Positions 46,080 through 58,040 of a stretch of 64,000 nt of DNA are shown here, piece after piece. The stretch is from the NCBI GenBank assembly GCA_965153455.1, contig OZ234493.1, positions 10,468,213-10,532,212 of the forward strand, given 5' to 3'. A model generated the notes under the pieces. The model worked only from the letters and a program-made list of their open reading frames with translations. It was not told the DNA's origin and searched no databases. The position numbers and the translations under genes are program-made. Positions within the stretch are counted from its first letter, which is position 1; the number at the start of each line of letters is the position of its first letter. Origin of the DNA: Sphagnum compactum. Taxonomy: Eukaryota > Bryophyta > Sphagnopsida > Sphagnales.

Positions 46080-48000
46080 GGCAACCCACATTAGTCACAA
46101 CATATGGTCTCTAATATTTACACACCATCTTTTACACTTGGCAAAAAAACCTTCCACAAAGTTCCAAAACTCCACATTATCATTATTATGGCAATTTGAA
46201 ACAAAATTGGACAAATGTTTGTTGTCAACATTAGGCACTATCTTCTGAATTTGTGAAAGGTGCTACACAGAATCAATTGTCTGTAAATGTGAAGAATGTT
46301 GCATAAAATGAAAGGGAATTGTGTTCTTTGTCATGTGAATCATAAAAAATTGGTGTTAATGTAGCAAAATCTACAACCTGCAACACAAACCAATGAGTCA
46401 AAAGTTGAAACCACATATGTACAATGTACAAAAAAAACAAAAACAAAAAAATTTACCTTTAAGTGTTTGCAAAAAATGCTTCATATGTCAAGGGATGATA
46501 GCCAAAAACCTCACTAGGATTTATTTTTTGCATAACATGGTCACATGTTTCACCATCTATTATATCATACTTGCAAAGATCAAACAAAGTTAAACTTTAG
46601 GATTGAAAGAAAGAAAAAACATTAAAAGAAGGAAGCATGTAAGTTTTGAGGGCAAATTTTTTGCTTAGAATAACTCTTAGCGTCACAATGACTAGACATT
46701 TTCATGTTGTATTCTATTGGTACCAAAATATCTACCATTCAAGTAATAGCCATACCACAACCAATTTTATTTGTAACTGATTTATTAACAAGCTCTAGGA
46801 AACATTCTATCAACCTCTTAATTAAAAGCCTTAAAATGCTTTAGTTGCCAATACGTATTTTTATGAACCAAACCAAATCATTTTTATTTCATTTTATTTT
46901 TTGAAGTTAGGAATAGAGCATGGGGAGGGGGGTTGATCAGTTTTTGACAATAAGCCATTAAAACCCTTTTGTCTTAACAACATCTTGTATGTAATAATTA
47001 ATAATAGGTCAATGGTCTTCAAGACCACAATGGTCAATATTAAAATGCCAATTCTTGGAGGCACCTTATTGATACTTCCCCCCAAAAAAAAACCTCGAAC
47101 ACCACAAAGAAAAGAATAGAAACATAGATCTTAAAAATGTGCAAATGTAGAAACCAATAAAATAGAAAAGAATGACATCTTCATTTCCATACTCATTGAA
47201 GTGTAGAGAATAATCAATTTCATCCATAATTTGAAGTTCGTTATTAGCACAGATCACAAAATTGTGGGTGTAGAAGTACCTGAATTTCAAATTCACACCC
47301 ACCAAAATGTCTAGTTGACACTTATTTTGTGCAAACATCAATCGCTCTTTAGACAATGCTAGAATGTCTGACTTCTTAGTACTACAACCCGAACCTGCAA
47401 CAATTTACTGATTGATAGGCTCATTTGCCACCAATCATACTTGTTCATAAAAGGGGGTCATTACGTATGTTGAATTTTACTCCAAAAGTACTTGAATCCA
47501 AACACCTTCTTGCCTCCCTTGATTTGATGACCCATAAAAGAAATTCAGCAAGATTTGACAATAAAGTCTTTAGATTTGATTTTGAGAGGTCTTCGATTGA
47601 CAATGTTATGTCCATTTTCTTATATCACCTCCAAGAATTGAAGGCATTTCTAGCCCACCCTTTGAATGTTGACTTATGTGACGACCACCTACCTTGACAT
47701 TTTCAAGCTCAACAAGGTCAAGATCACGAAATCGTAGTGCAAGAAACTTTTCACCTTCATCAATGTCATTGATTGTTGTTGATTGAATGTATGAATCCTC
47801 ACCATACTGTATGGATCATCAAAATCCATGTCCATTAAAGAATTGAAAAATGAATCAGACCCATGATCAAGTTAACATTGGTTGTCACCATCAACATTAT
47901 CATCTTCAAAATTAATCTCATGACCAACAATGTGTTTGGGCTTCTAAATCAAACAACACACCAGAATGATTAACATCCATCAACAAAAAAACAAAAAAAA
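46080..48000 (-). other. Weak decayed coding traces on the minus strand
   Basis: Some minus-strand stretches read like eroded protein. About 46330-46100 gives HLSQIQKIVPNVDNKHLS and FWNFVEGFFAKCKRW; about 47960-47780 gives INFEDDNVDGDNQC then SFFNSLMDMDFDD. Stops and frameshifts abound. This could be an old transposon ORF. I do not recognise the family. Confidence 0.3.
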
Positions 48001-48584
48001 CATTGATGAAATTGTAGAACTCCACGTTGACAATGCAAAAAATCCTACACACATGAAAATCAAATTAGGTTAAGAAATTGTACAAATTATATGAAATAGA
48101 AACACAACAAAATCTCACACATTTGAGAAAACTCAAAAAAGAAAAAGACCAGAGGGTTAAATAAGGTGTAATATCAACACTATTGTTGTAAGAAAAACTC
48201 CACAACAATCTAAAAGTGATGAAACAAGATTAAGACCATAAAATAAAAATTCACAAAAAAGCTAAATGGAAAAGAAACTAAACATTTGAAGGAGGCCAAA
48301 GATGCACATAGTTCGAAATCTTGAAAACAATTTGCAAAATGTTGATGCTATTGCATTGCAACACAAGAAAACAAGACAAAAAACAATAACAAGAAAGGAC
48401 AACCAAAAATGAAGATGCAAATAGTGAAAAAAAGAGATGCAAAAACAACTTGTCGCAAACATAAAACTGATTTCAACAAAAGAAAACTAGTTCATTAGAA
48501 CAAGTTTAATGTGTCACTACCTAAAAAAACATTGCCACAATTTAAACAAAGTGGACTAAAAACTTGTCAAAAGACATAGAGCAC
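48001..48584. other. No recognisable gene
   Basis: A-rich sequence with no supported feature up to the hairpin at 48597. Confidence 0.5.
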
Positions 48585-48596
48585 CTAGAAACAAAA

Positions 48597-48622
48597 CAAT
48601 TAGCAAAACACCTTGCTAATTG
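48597..48622. repeat. Perfect 10-bp hairpin at the USE1-fragment breakpoint
   Basis: CAATTAGCAA (48597-48606) and TTGCTAATTG (48613-48622) form a perfect stem with a 6-nt loop, ending 3 bp before the USE1-derived sequence. On the minus strand the hairpin is followed after 8 nt by CTAG (48585-48588), like a Helitron 3' terminus. The next base is G, not the T expected at a Helitron target. Confidence 0.6.
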
Positions 48623-48624
48623 GA

Positions 48625-49286
48625 ACCGAAGCTACTTTGGAACACAGCTTGGCCTCTACTAACCGTGTAAACTTGAGAGCGGGTAGACTATACTCTCAGA
48701 GTTGGAAAACAACTTGCTTGACTTGGCTTCTTCTCTTCCTTGTGTGTGGGTTGTTCTTGTTTATGGTCTTTCTCATTCGGGTTACTTCATTGTATCTTTG
48801 TAGCAGCATAAAGAATATGGCTGCTGAAGATAATTGTAGGTTCTCAAGTGTTGGGAGCTAATGATGTGATTGGGGAGTCATGGCAGATATTCACTCCTAT
48901 TCATGATGAAGATGACTATTGTTACCATAGAAAAAGATCATGGTTCCAGCAGAGCATCACTTCAGAGATTTTCATTCAATGCTGTGCTAGCTACTTGTGT
49001 TTGGATTACTTTTATTATGTGTTTTGTGGATTTGTTTTCTCTGCAATCTCATGGATATGAGAGGTCAGACATTGGCACTTGTGGTACCACATTGCAAAAT
49101 TAGTTTGAGCTACTTGGTGTGTTTTGCTTTGTCTTGGTGGGTTTAGGAAGAACTTTGTGCCTGCCATTTTTATTGCAGGATTCTTTGGAGTAAAGGTTTT
49201 TCAGATCACTGAGGGTAATTCACACTTGCAAAACTATGTTCTGCTCCCATCATAAATGAACATGATTCAAGAGATTAGAAAGCGAA
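48625..49286 (+). pseudogene. Truncated copy of the 3' end of USE1
   Basis: 662 bp align to 34297-34959 with about 25 substitutions and one single-base gap by hand alignment (about 96% identity). It begins inside the coding sequence (ACCGAAGCT) and keeps the region for the tail anchor. The stop codon is lost (TAA to TCA), and the frame reads on to 48861. It ends at GAAAGCGAA in the downstream flank, with no poly(A). About half the differences are C-to-T or G-to-A in the copy. With no promoter and no N-terminal half, it is a gene fragment, not a functional gene. Confidence 0.93.
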
Positions 49287-49289
49287 AAT

Positions 49290-49514
49290 TAAAATTATGT
49301 GAAGTTGAAAGACATTGAAAGTTCTTCCCTAATGCCATTTTGTCTTGTTCTTCTTGCAAGTAAGATTTGTCAAGTGCCATGAAAGAGCATTATTATTTTA
49401 CCTCTCAGTGTCAGCCATTTAGTTTACAATGAAATTTAAGCTTGAAAGGATGAATCAACCATACTCAAAAAATACTTGTTCTTGGCTTAATTGAAATTTA
49501 ATCTTTGAAATTGC
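49290..49514. other. Flank of the USE1 fragment
   Basis: No similarity to the source locus beyond 49286 and no gene seen. Confidence 0.4.
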
Positions 49515-49920
49515 AATGATGAGAAATTTTGAGGAATTGGTACATGGGTAATTTTTGGAATCTATCAAATGGTCATCCTTGAACAACTTTAGAGACAATT
49601 CCTATCATATGGTTGGCCTTGGAAAATTCTAAAGACAATTCCTTTTGTATGGTTGTATGGTTAAAAGGAATTATCTACCTACTTCATTTTCAAGCCTAAC
49701 TATCTCACTTCTTTCCTCCACCCACCAACATGTATGAAAAGACACATTAACATGACCCTTTTCATTTTTCAGGATATTTGTATTAGTGGAAATAAATTAA
49801 ACAAAAGATTGATAGAATTAAGGATGAACTATTGAAAACCATACACGGGAAGAGGTAAAAAAATTCATTGTCACTTGTGCAAAGCAATGTAAAGCCCAAG
49901 TGAATTTACCATGAACATGT
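49515..49920. repeat. Dispersed repeat, copy 1 (partner at 52755-53520)
   Basis: Shares, in order, GAGAAATTTTGAGGAATTG, a TATGGT..TTGGAAAA phrase, CCACCAACATG.ATATGAAAA, GATGAACTAT..GAAACCATA and GTAAAGCCCAAGTG-like sequence with 52755-53520. The second copy has about 350 bp of extra sequence in the middle. Confidence 0.6.
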
Positions 49921-51240
49921 ATAGAATGATAGAGTTGTGGACAAGAAGATAATATAATTAATAATCTTTCATGAACATTCATAAGACTTAATTGCAAGGG
50001 GAATATTGGGTCTTCATCTTCAATAAATCAAATCAATGTTTATGTGGTATACATTTTGCTTTGTTGAGGTTTAGTGTGTTATACTATTTTATGAAAGCAT
50101 AAGATTTTTCTTTTCATATCTATTGGTTGTAGATATTTATCATAATTGTTTCAGAATAACATATTGACTATATATATATATATATATATATTCTAATAAC
50201 AATGTTTGCCAAAAGATGCCCTCAACATATGAATATATCTATAAGTCATTGAATGTAATGTAAGCAATATATTATTCTATATAAAGCCAATTGGTATTTC
50301 TTTTGGGTGCAAAATTTCGTCAAAATCTGAAAATAAAAATAAAAAAGCCAATATTTTATTGCAATATTTTTTTTTCTTTTAAAAATCACAAAATTTCGAG
50401 ATTTTGTTTTTGGAAACTCTTTCATCACATTTTGAACTATGATTTTAGTTTGGTAGTAGTCTTTAAATTGTTTATGTAGGTTTTAAGAACTTGTTGTCAT
50501 TTAATGTTAAGTCCTTCTAGGGATGCTAGGTAATGATGTAATATCTGAAATTTGAATAAAAATCACTAGAGCCCATATGTTTTTTCAATTTTATTTTATG
50601 TCCACACTTAATGTTAGGTAATAAATTTTTTTTAGCTTTACCATTATTTTAGTTTAGGGTTTATTCCAGTTACCATTAACAAGCCATGAAAGTATTAACT
50701 TAACAATAAAAGTAATGACACTTGTTTACAATTATTGGTAAATTAAAAAACATTTTAAATTACAATTACTTACCATCATTTGCAATTGCCTTGTGTACAC
50801 TTAAGTAGGTTGTAGATTAACATTATATGATAATGTCATCATTTGTTGGATGTTTGCAAATTGTTAGTGTGTTATTTTCTTCTTGTTTGTGCTTGTGCTT
50901 CTTCATTTTGTTGTCTTTGCGTTTTGTGACAACAATGTTTTTCTACTTCTTGATCCAATCTTTTATAATCTTCTATTGTTTTAGAACAACAATGTTCTTC
51001 TCCTTTTTGCTTCAATGTTCTATTGCCTTGTGTGCTTTAATTTGTGATAGTGAATTTCTTTTTGTCTTTTTTTATTTTTTTTGAAAAATGATTTGACGTT
51101 AGTAGATCCCAATTGATTAGCTCTTACAATGTGTGGATGCTTGTCTTTTCAATGTTGTAGGAAATGAACATGTACTTCAATTTTCAAAATCTACAATAGT
51201 TTTGGTAGTGTTGATGCCAATGCCTTGGAAAGCCATATTG
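49921..51240. other. AT-rich DNA, no gene
   Basis: Contains a (TA)n run at 50168-50192. The short plus frame at 50827-51084 is Phe/Leu/Cys-rich low complexity and not a supported gene. Confidence 0.5.
50168..50192. repeat. (TA)n microsatellite
   Basis: About a dozen uninterrupted TA units. Confidence 0.9.
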
Positions 51241-51244
51241 ATGA

Positions 51245-51540
51245 CAAAATTGAATTGAAGTTGTAATTGAAGTTGTAAAAGTTGAATGTAATTGCATTGT
51301 ACATTACAAAAAGTTGAATTGCAATTGTGACTAAGTTGTAGCAAGTCAAGATGTGGTTGTGTAGATTGTAATGAGTTGAATTGTAGTCACAATCAAAGTT
51401 GAAACAAGTTGAGATGTAGTCACAATAGAGATTGTGACGAATCAAGTTTTAATCACAATCAAGGTTGCAAAAAATCAAGATGTAGTTGTGCTTGGAGTTG
51501 CAAAGATCGAGATTACAAATCATTGAAATACAATCGTGAT
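51245..51540. repeat. Degenerate ~35-bp tandem repeat
   Basis: Variants of GTTGCAACAAGTCAAGATGT followed by AGTCACAATCAAG are repeated about eight times with drift in length and sequence. Confidence 0.55.
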
Positions 51541-52754
51541 TTACGTGTTTAGTGTTCATCAAAGTTGTGGATGCTTGTCACAACAAACTTGTAATGCATA
51601 ATTCATTGAAGGTGCAACAATTCTTGATTATGTAACTATGTGCATCACAATATGCAACAATATTTTTGTTGCACTAGACACTTTGTTGGGGGCGTCCACA
51701 TTAATGTATCAAACACCATTGTTTTCTGTTGAGACTTTGATTATTCCTATATCCAATTGGTGACCATGTTTCAAATGGCAACTACTTCAAATTGTAACTT
51801 ACAATTGATTTATTTGATCATTTTTTGGTTCCCCAATTTAACACTATCCTTGTGGTTCATTTTTGTAAATTTTTAGTTACAATTTAATGTTTTTGGATCA
51901 CTTACCACTTTCTACATAATATCAATTTAATTTCCATTGCCACCTTGAATGCCACAAAGTTTTTAATATTATTTCTATCACTAGGTTTGCGTGCTTGTAT
52001 TTTTTCATTTTTTAAGCATTCATTTAACATTATTTTAATACCAAGTGCGAAACCCTTTAATGAAATATATTATTGTTTAAAGTAATTTTACCATTTATTT
52101 TTTAATTTTCAAGTGTTAAGTCTACTTCTAAATGACAAATCATATTGGTTGACTTGACAATATTACACAATTAGTGTTTAACAAGAATAAGGAGTAACAT
52201 AGGGCATATTTTCCCTAGTATAAAGGTAGGTTCAACACATGTTTAGTGTTTTTTTTCAAAATGTTTAATGTTGGATAATATGTTGTGTAATCTCAAGAAG
52301 GATTAACATTAAATGGAAACTTATCCAATAAGTTAAAGCTGATACAAAAAATGTGTTCCCCCTTTTTTAAAATCCAAGTAAAAATGTGGTGAAAAAAATT
52401 AATCTTTTTTTCTCTTTTGAAATTTGGCAATTATTTTCCCTAGAAAGGGGAATAGGTGATGAAATATTATTTTATTATTTTTATAAGGGTTTTCTTTCAA
52501 AATTTTGAGGTAGGTGGACCAATGATCATCCACAAGACGACTTAACCAAATTTGGCTAGAGGTCAAAGACAACAATAATTTTTTTTTTCAAACTCTAATA
52601 TATATTAAAAACATACAAAAAACTATATTCTAAATATGGTGAATTTGTGTTTTTCGTTTTCAAATAGTGTCCTTTGGATAATTCACAATCCTCCTGTGCC
52701 CCCCCATAGGTTTTGGAAAATCTCAATGTGACAAACAAAACAATCATCCTTAAT
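51541..52754. other. No recognisable gene
   Basis: AT-rich sequence. A trace near 52500-52620 (CCAAATTTGGCTAGA) resembles the dispersed repeat at 58.4/62 kb. Nothing else supported. Confidence 0.5.
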
Positions 52755-53520
52755 TCCATTGGTGAGAAATTTTGAGGAATTGATATATGAGAGATTTTGC
52801 ATAATCTTTTGTATGGTCATCTTTGGATAATTGATTTTGCATATGGTTGTGCTTGGAAAAATTTAAAGACAATTGCAAAACAATTATCTCGTTTCCAAAC
52901 TTACCTACCTCTCCCTCTTCCTAATAACTACCTCCTATCCTTATAATCATTTCAATTTTTTCCTAATAACTACCTTACTCTTTTTGCCTATCCATCAACT
53001 AGTGGTTTTTTTGGGCAAAAAATCACCATTTTGCTATAAAAAAGTGCCAAAAAACATGGCCAAGAGATTTTTTGGGAAAAAATCTTCACATTTTGAGAAA
53101 GAAAATTATGAAATCACCATGGAGATTTTGGGTAGATTTCTAGCTTCTTCTTTTGAAATCACCACATTTAAGGTATAGGTTCTAGTGGTTCACCAACATG
53201 GAATAAGATTCTTAAATTTTTTTATTTCTCTATCTGTTTTGTAATCAGATTTGGCTAAAATCTCTTGTGGTTGATTGTCACTTTTGATGCAACATGACAA
53301 AATTGAGAAACAAAACATTGCCACCAACATGGATATGAAAAAACAAATTAACATGTGCATTTTCATGTCCACAATATTAATATTGATTCAAATTAAATTT
53401 GACATTGACATAAATAATGATGAACTATGGGAAACCATATGAGAACATAAGAAGAGAAAAAAATTTTGATGGCCACTCACAATGCATAGTAATGTGGAGC
53501 CCAAGTACATAGATAAAAGT
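52755..53520. repeat. Dispersed repeat, copy 2 with internal insertion
   Basis: Partner of 49515-49920. The two halves of homology (52755-52915 and about 53320-53520) are separated by ~350-400 bp not present in copy 1. That middle segment includes an open frame without a recognised domain. Confidence 0.55.
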
Positions 53521-54409
53521 GTATGCAAGAAAATTGTTCTATGCAGACCTTTGCCATGACATTCTGTTGCACTAGGATGAATATTTCAATTGGATGACAC
53601 CAAAACTCAAGGATGATGATGATGATATGACAAGTGTTCTTGCTGTCCTTTAGAGGAGGGGCTTCACAAGGCTCTTTCCATGAGAGAATGTCTCGTGCAA
53701 AATGGAAATTAGACATGTGCCAAAACTGCCAAGGTACTGGTATGGTATCCTCTTTGTAACGAATCACCCAAAGGACACAAGGGTAGCTCAGAATAATCAA
53801 GGAGATTGGACAAGTAACAAGAGACAAAGAGATGAAGATAGCCTAGCCAAGTGGAAAGGGAGGAGGAGGAGGAGGAGAGGGGTGTTTTCATTGTAAACCG
53901 AACACCCTAGGGCCCACCATTTCGATCAATGTACATGAGAATTGAACTTTGGCCAAACCATATGAGATAAAATCTGAGGTGCAATTGGGAACATCTTTGG
54001 GGAACAACTTGGGAACTTGGGGAACCTCAAGGGAACACTTGAGTACAAGGGAAAACACACAAAAAAAAAATCCCATTCTCCCTGGACAACTCATGAGTGC
54101 ATGCTGAGCCCCTTCTCATTGGCTGCATGAAACTTTTATTTCCAAAACTGAATGTCACTACCATTTGTGGCCTGGGCTAATGGCAGGGGGGGACAAACTG
54201 TGGGACTCTTAGCCATGCCCAGAATCTGCATATGTTTTTGAACTGTGGAAAACTGCTTTATGCAGCAGCATCTCTACTGTGAAGCTCTCAAAGGCACCAT
54301 AGCACACCACATGTGTACTAATACAAAGCAGAACCTGTACAGTGTCGATAGAGTGTTGTAAGAGTAATTGATTCTGTACTCTCTTGTTGTCAGGGTGGTT
54401 CAGAGCACC
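53521..54409. other. No recognisable gene
   Basis: Contains a (GGA)n tract near 53860-53880. Overlapping frames on both strands (53477-53827, 53702-53896, 53888-54094) lack recognisable domains. Confidence 0.45.
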
Positions 54410-54690
54410 AGTGAACCAGCATCCACCGCCCCACCATTTAGGATGGATGGTGTATGGACATGGAACACTTGTCATTGAATTCCTGTCCCAATAGGTAACC
54501 ACAGTGGGTAACCATGTTCAAACCATCCACATGCATCTTCCTAACAGCACCAAGTGCCTTATCTATTTACCTACCTACATAGTGCCCACTTATACTCGGT
54601 ACCCGCTTTACCTCCGATCCTTAGACCCATGGCTTACCTGCGATCCTTCGACTTGCTTAATTAATTAGGTAGTTGTCAATGTTGGCTGGT
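54410..54690 (-). repeat. Interspersed repeat family S, copy
   Basis: In reverse orientation: GTGAACCAGCATCCACC, then CCACCATTTAGGATGGATGG, GGTAACCACAGTGGGTAACC, then an ACCTACC block and TTACCT-rich end. Confidence 0.6.
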
Positions 54691-55080
54691 TATTGAGAAT
54701 TGTCCGGATTATCAACCTCTGTCTTGTTCTGGGTGTGAGATAACCCACCTATTGATTATGGGTAGTATTAATACGTGGGAAAAACCTACCCGGCCAAAAA
54801 TATTAGAAATTTTTGATGCCTGAAAATACATTGTTGACAAGGTATTACTTTGACAAAAAAAATACCCTGCCTATATCCTTATGGGGATCACTAAAATTCA
54901 CCCAGGTCAATTTTCAAAAAATTAAACACAGTTTGAAATAGGGAGCACACCTGTCCAGAGCAACCCCCAATTAGATTGACATAATTCAATCAAACTGATC
55001 TGGAAATAGTCACCAAGTAACTTAATCTCAAGGACCATATTCACATGTTGTTGGCCTTGCCTACCAAGGCAAGGATATCA

Positions 55081-55342
55081 TGTTTAGATTCATTATAGAC
55101 TATGGTAGCTTAATGGATTTTGGCCCCTAGGTAGTAGGTCTATTTTTATATGAGGATTTTTGAAAGATGATATTTTGGCTTGTGTTGAAACTTGAGATTA
55201 GTTATATAGTTATGACATCTCAAAGGATTTTGATTTCTTTTTGAAGACTATATTTTTGCATGGTGAAATATTTGAATTTCCATAATTCTTCTTTTGCCTT
55301 AAGATACTTTTTAATATAAATGGCAAGGCCACAGTGTGACAC
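55081..55342. repeat. Direct repeat, copy 1 (partner 59067-59358)
   Basis: Begins TGTTTAGATTCATTATAGA and ends GGCCACAGTGTGACAC. It is highly similar to 59067-59358 in the same orientation, 3.99 kb away; the second copy is 30 bp longer from small insertions. The pair might be LTRs of one element or two copies of a short repeat. The interior shows no retrotransposon genes. Confidence 0.7.
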
Positions 55343-56121
55343 ACCACTTGTTACCTTTTATATCACTGAATCTTCCATTCCATGATTAGGACTTAAAAGT
55401 AGGGTAAAGCCCTAGGATGGGGGCATTCTCAATATAAGGGGCTCAAGATGAGGTGATAGCAGAGTCCAGCCATGAATTTTGAGAATATCCCCCACCCATG
55501 GGCTTTAGTTTATCATAAAGCACAACACAAAATTTATCATGAACCAAACCTATGTAGATCATGGGGTGTAGGAGCGAGAGGAAAATTATTCCTACTTATA
55601 GGTGTAAGAACCCTCCCACTATTGAGGAGTAGGCATAATATCCCTGCCATCTTCTAGGAGGGAGATTGACGGATATAAGGTGCCCTCCAACTACACGACA
55701 AATAATTGACATTGTGTACTATTGAAGGTATGACAAATAATTGACATTGTGGACTATTGAAGGTATGATGCACCATGGTTGTTAGGTGAGGTAACTTTTG
55801 TACGCTCAAAATTATGTTTTTGATAATGGTATTGGATGGTTCTCAAACATGTGCTTGCAAAACCCAGTACTTATGCATACAATGCATTTCTTATGCAAAG
55901 AAAATATTGATACCAAGTGAGTCCCAAAAATCTGAAAAGAATCTGGTTATTTGATACTCTCTATGTAAATCAAAATTTAAAATTTTATTATAAACTGGCC
56001 TGCCAAATATTTAAAAAAATCAAGAACCAGCCAACACTGCTAGTTACCTAGGTTGTTTGTGAGGGGGAAGTATGAAAATTTACAGGATAGGTGAAACCCT
56101 ATGTTATCAAATGAAACCTTA

Positions 56122-56466
56122 GAGCATCTTCAACTATGCTCGGTGTGTGATCCTGCACAGTAAAATCGGATGAAGAAAATCCAAAGTTGGTTTGTCTCCG
56201 CATAACTGCGCACATTGCCGTGACTGGTAAGAGGCACAACAGCTCTGTGCACCTGTCGAAAAGAGTGTAATAAATATGATCTAACTGCTGCTCAGTGTTT
56301 CTGATGGGCCCCTCATAATGATTGGTCCAGGTGGTTTGCTATTAGTAGTCACCCACCTATTTGTTGTCCCAGTTTTATGGGTGGAGTTGCAAAAGAGTAC
56401 ATAACTAAACTTGGATGTGAAAATTGTTTTCGCAGGGTAACATACTGAGCGCCGCTGGAGATGCTG
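56122..56466. mobile_element. Tourist-like (PIF/Harbinger) MITE, copy 2
   Basis: The 345-bp element starts GAGCATCTTCAACTATGCTC and ends GCGCCGCTGGAGATGCTG. It is homologous over most of its length, in inverted orientation, to 12346-12718 (for example CACATCCAAGTTTAGTTATG on the minus strand and GGACCAATCATTATGA). TTA precedes the element and TAA follows it, so the target duplication is no longer clean. No transposase. Confidence 0.8.
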
Positions 56467-56499
56467 TAAGTTACATAGTAACCCTTACATTCATTACCC

Positions 56500-56612
56500 A
56501 CTTCTCTATGTACTTGTACTTCCCTATATAGGTAGGCATGCTGGTGTGACCCAGCACCTCTAACCCACCATCCACGATGGTGGTGTGTTTGTGGGTGCTG
56601 GTTCACTCTCGC
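56500..56612. repeat. Family S fragment
   Basis: Contains ACCCACCATCCACGATGG, its partial complement, and GGGTGCTGGTTCACTCTCGC. It lies 30-40 bp from the MITE, as at 12.3 kb. Confidence 0.5.
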
Positions 56613-57550
56613 CTTAATCACCTAGGTTGTGTCAGGGGGAAGTATGAGAGTTTTACCCTACAAAAAGTGGATGGATAAGCAACCCTACCTGGTCCTGGTT
56701 TAACTATCCACAACTAAGTGCAGTGCTCTCTATATAAGGGGCCTAGGATGAGGCCATAGTTGAGGTTGGCCTTATACTTTGGGAATGTCCCCACCCATGG
56801 GGCTCTATGCACTGATTGTAAGGCGCAAGCTGATGTTAGCATGAATATAAACATAAGTAGATCGTGAGGCATAGGAGGTGAAGCATTTTTACAACTACTT
56901 TAACAGAGAGGAAGGAATCTTACACTTATAAGTAGGGTAAAACATTCAAAGGAAATTTGAAGTGTATGTGGAGGGCACCTTATATCCATGAATTTCCGTC
57001 CTGGAAATTGGGAGGGATATTACACCTACTCCTTTAGGGTGGGAGGGAAACTATGCCTACTTATAGGTGTAAGGACCTTCCCACTATTGAAAAGTAGGCA
57101 CAAGAACCCTCCCATTCGTACATCTTGTGATCTACGTAAGTTGGGTTCATGATAAATTTTGCCTTGTGCTTTATAATAGTTAAAGCCCATGGGTGGGGGA
57201 CATTTTCAGAATGTGGGGCCAGATTCAGTTATCACTTTGTCCTAGACCCCTTATTTTGAAAAAGGCCCCGCCCTTGGGTTTTACCCTACACATAATTTCT
57301 CTCCTACTCATAAGGAATAGGTGTGAGATCCGTTGTAAAGCACAAGCTAATGTTAACATGAATATACACATAAGTAGATCATGAGGTGTAGGAGGTGAAG
57401 CACTTTTACACCTACTTTAAGAGATAGGAAAGAATCTCACACTTATAATAGAGCATAATTTTCCTCTCACTCATGAGTAGGATGTTTTTCATTTTTCCTT
57501 TGTTCTCAACATGTTCCCATCCAGTTTCTAATGAGTTCCTAATAGGTTCC

Positions 57551-58040
57551 CAATATGGGGTTTTGTTGTTTTTGGTGTCCAAACAAAACTTGAACCTCTC
57601 TTATCGATACATCTAATGTATTAAAAGTCGTAAAAAATGAAATAAAATTGAAAAAGTTATGGGCCACCAAAGTAGAGGGGGTTGAGAACTAAAAAAAAAA
57701 CAAACCGTCGAATGTTACAAAGGTTGATTCTCAAACATCCAATTTTTTTTTATGTATGCTGATTTGTTGTTATTAGAGTTCAAAGATGATTTGTAAAACT
57801 TTAAGTAATGCTCCTATAACACTTTAAATCATTTAAAATGAATAAAAAATAAGAAAGTTATGAGATTTGAAAGCAAGAAGAGTCAAAAATGAAGAAAATG
57901 AAAAAAAATGTGTTTTACAATTTGAAAAAAACGTATTTTCTTTAGAGCTCTTTTTTGGCTGGTCCTTGGGCTTTGCACTTCAAAGATCATTTGTAGAGCT
58001 TGAGAAGGCGCTCCTATAACATTTTAAATCACTCAAAATG
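57551..58040. repeat. Dispersed ~400-bp repeat, copy 2
   Basis: Matches 27060-27470 (GTGTCCAAACAAAACTTGAA, TTAGAGTTCAAAGATGATTT). A shorter internal repeat of its own second half follows (GCACTTCAAAGATCATTTGTA at about 57975). Confidence 0.65.

Larger units (their letters stand above)
55401..57480. repeat. Cluster of foldback elements and their flanks
   Basis: Three related foldbacks are found. C (55401-55511) has GGGTAAAGCCC..GG..GGGGGCATT arms. D (about 56725-56812) is partial. E (57179-57288) is inverted. Between and beside them, blocks such as ACATAAGTAGATC.TGAGG.TAGG and CTACTTATAGGTGTAAG recur several times in both orientations (55520-55650, 56815-56945, 57040-57180, 57300-57480). One Tourist-like MITE copy sits inside the cluster. 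Confidence 0.6.

Noticed and set aside
50827-51084. 85-codon Phe/Leu/Cys-rich frame resembling membrane segments
   Set aside because: T-rich DNA gives such readings by chance; no conserved motif.
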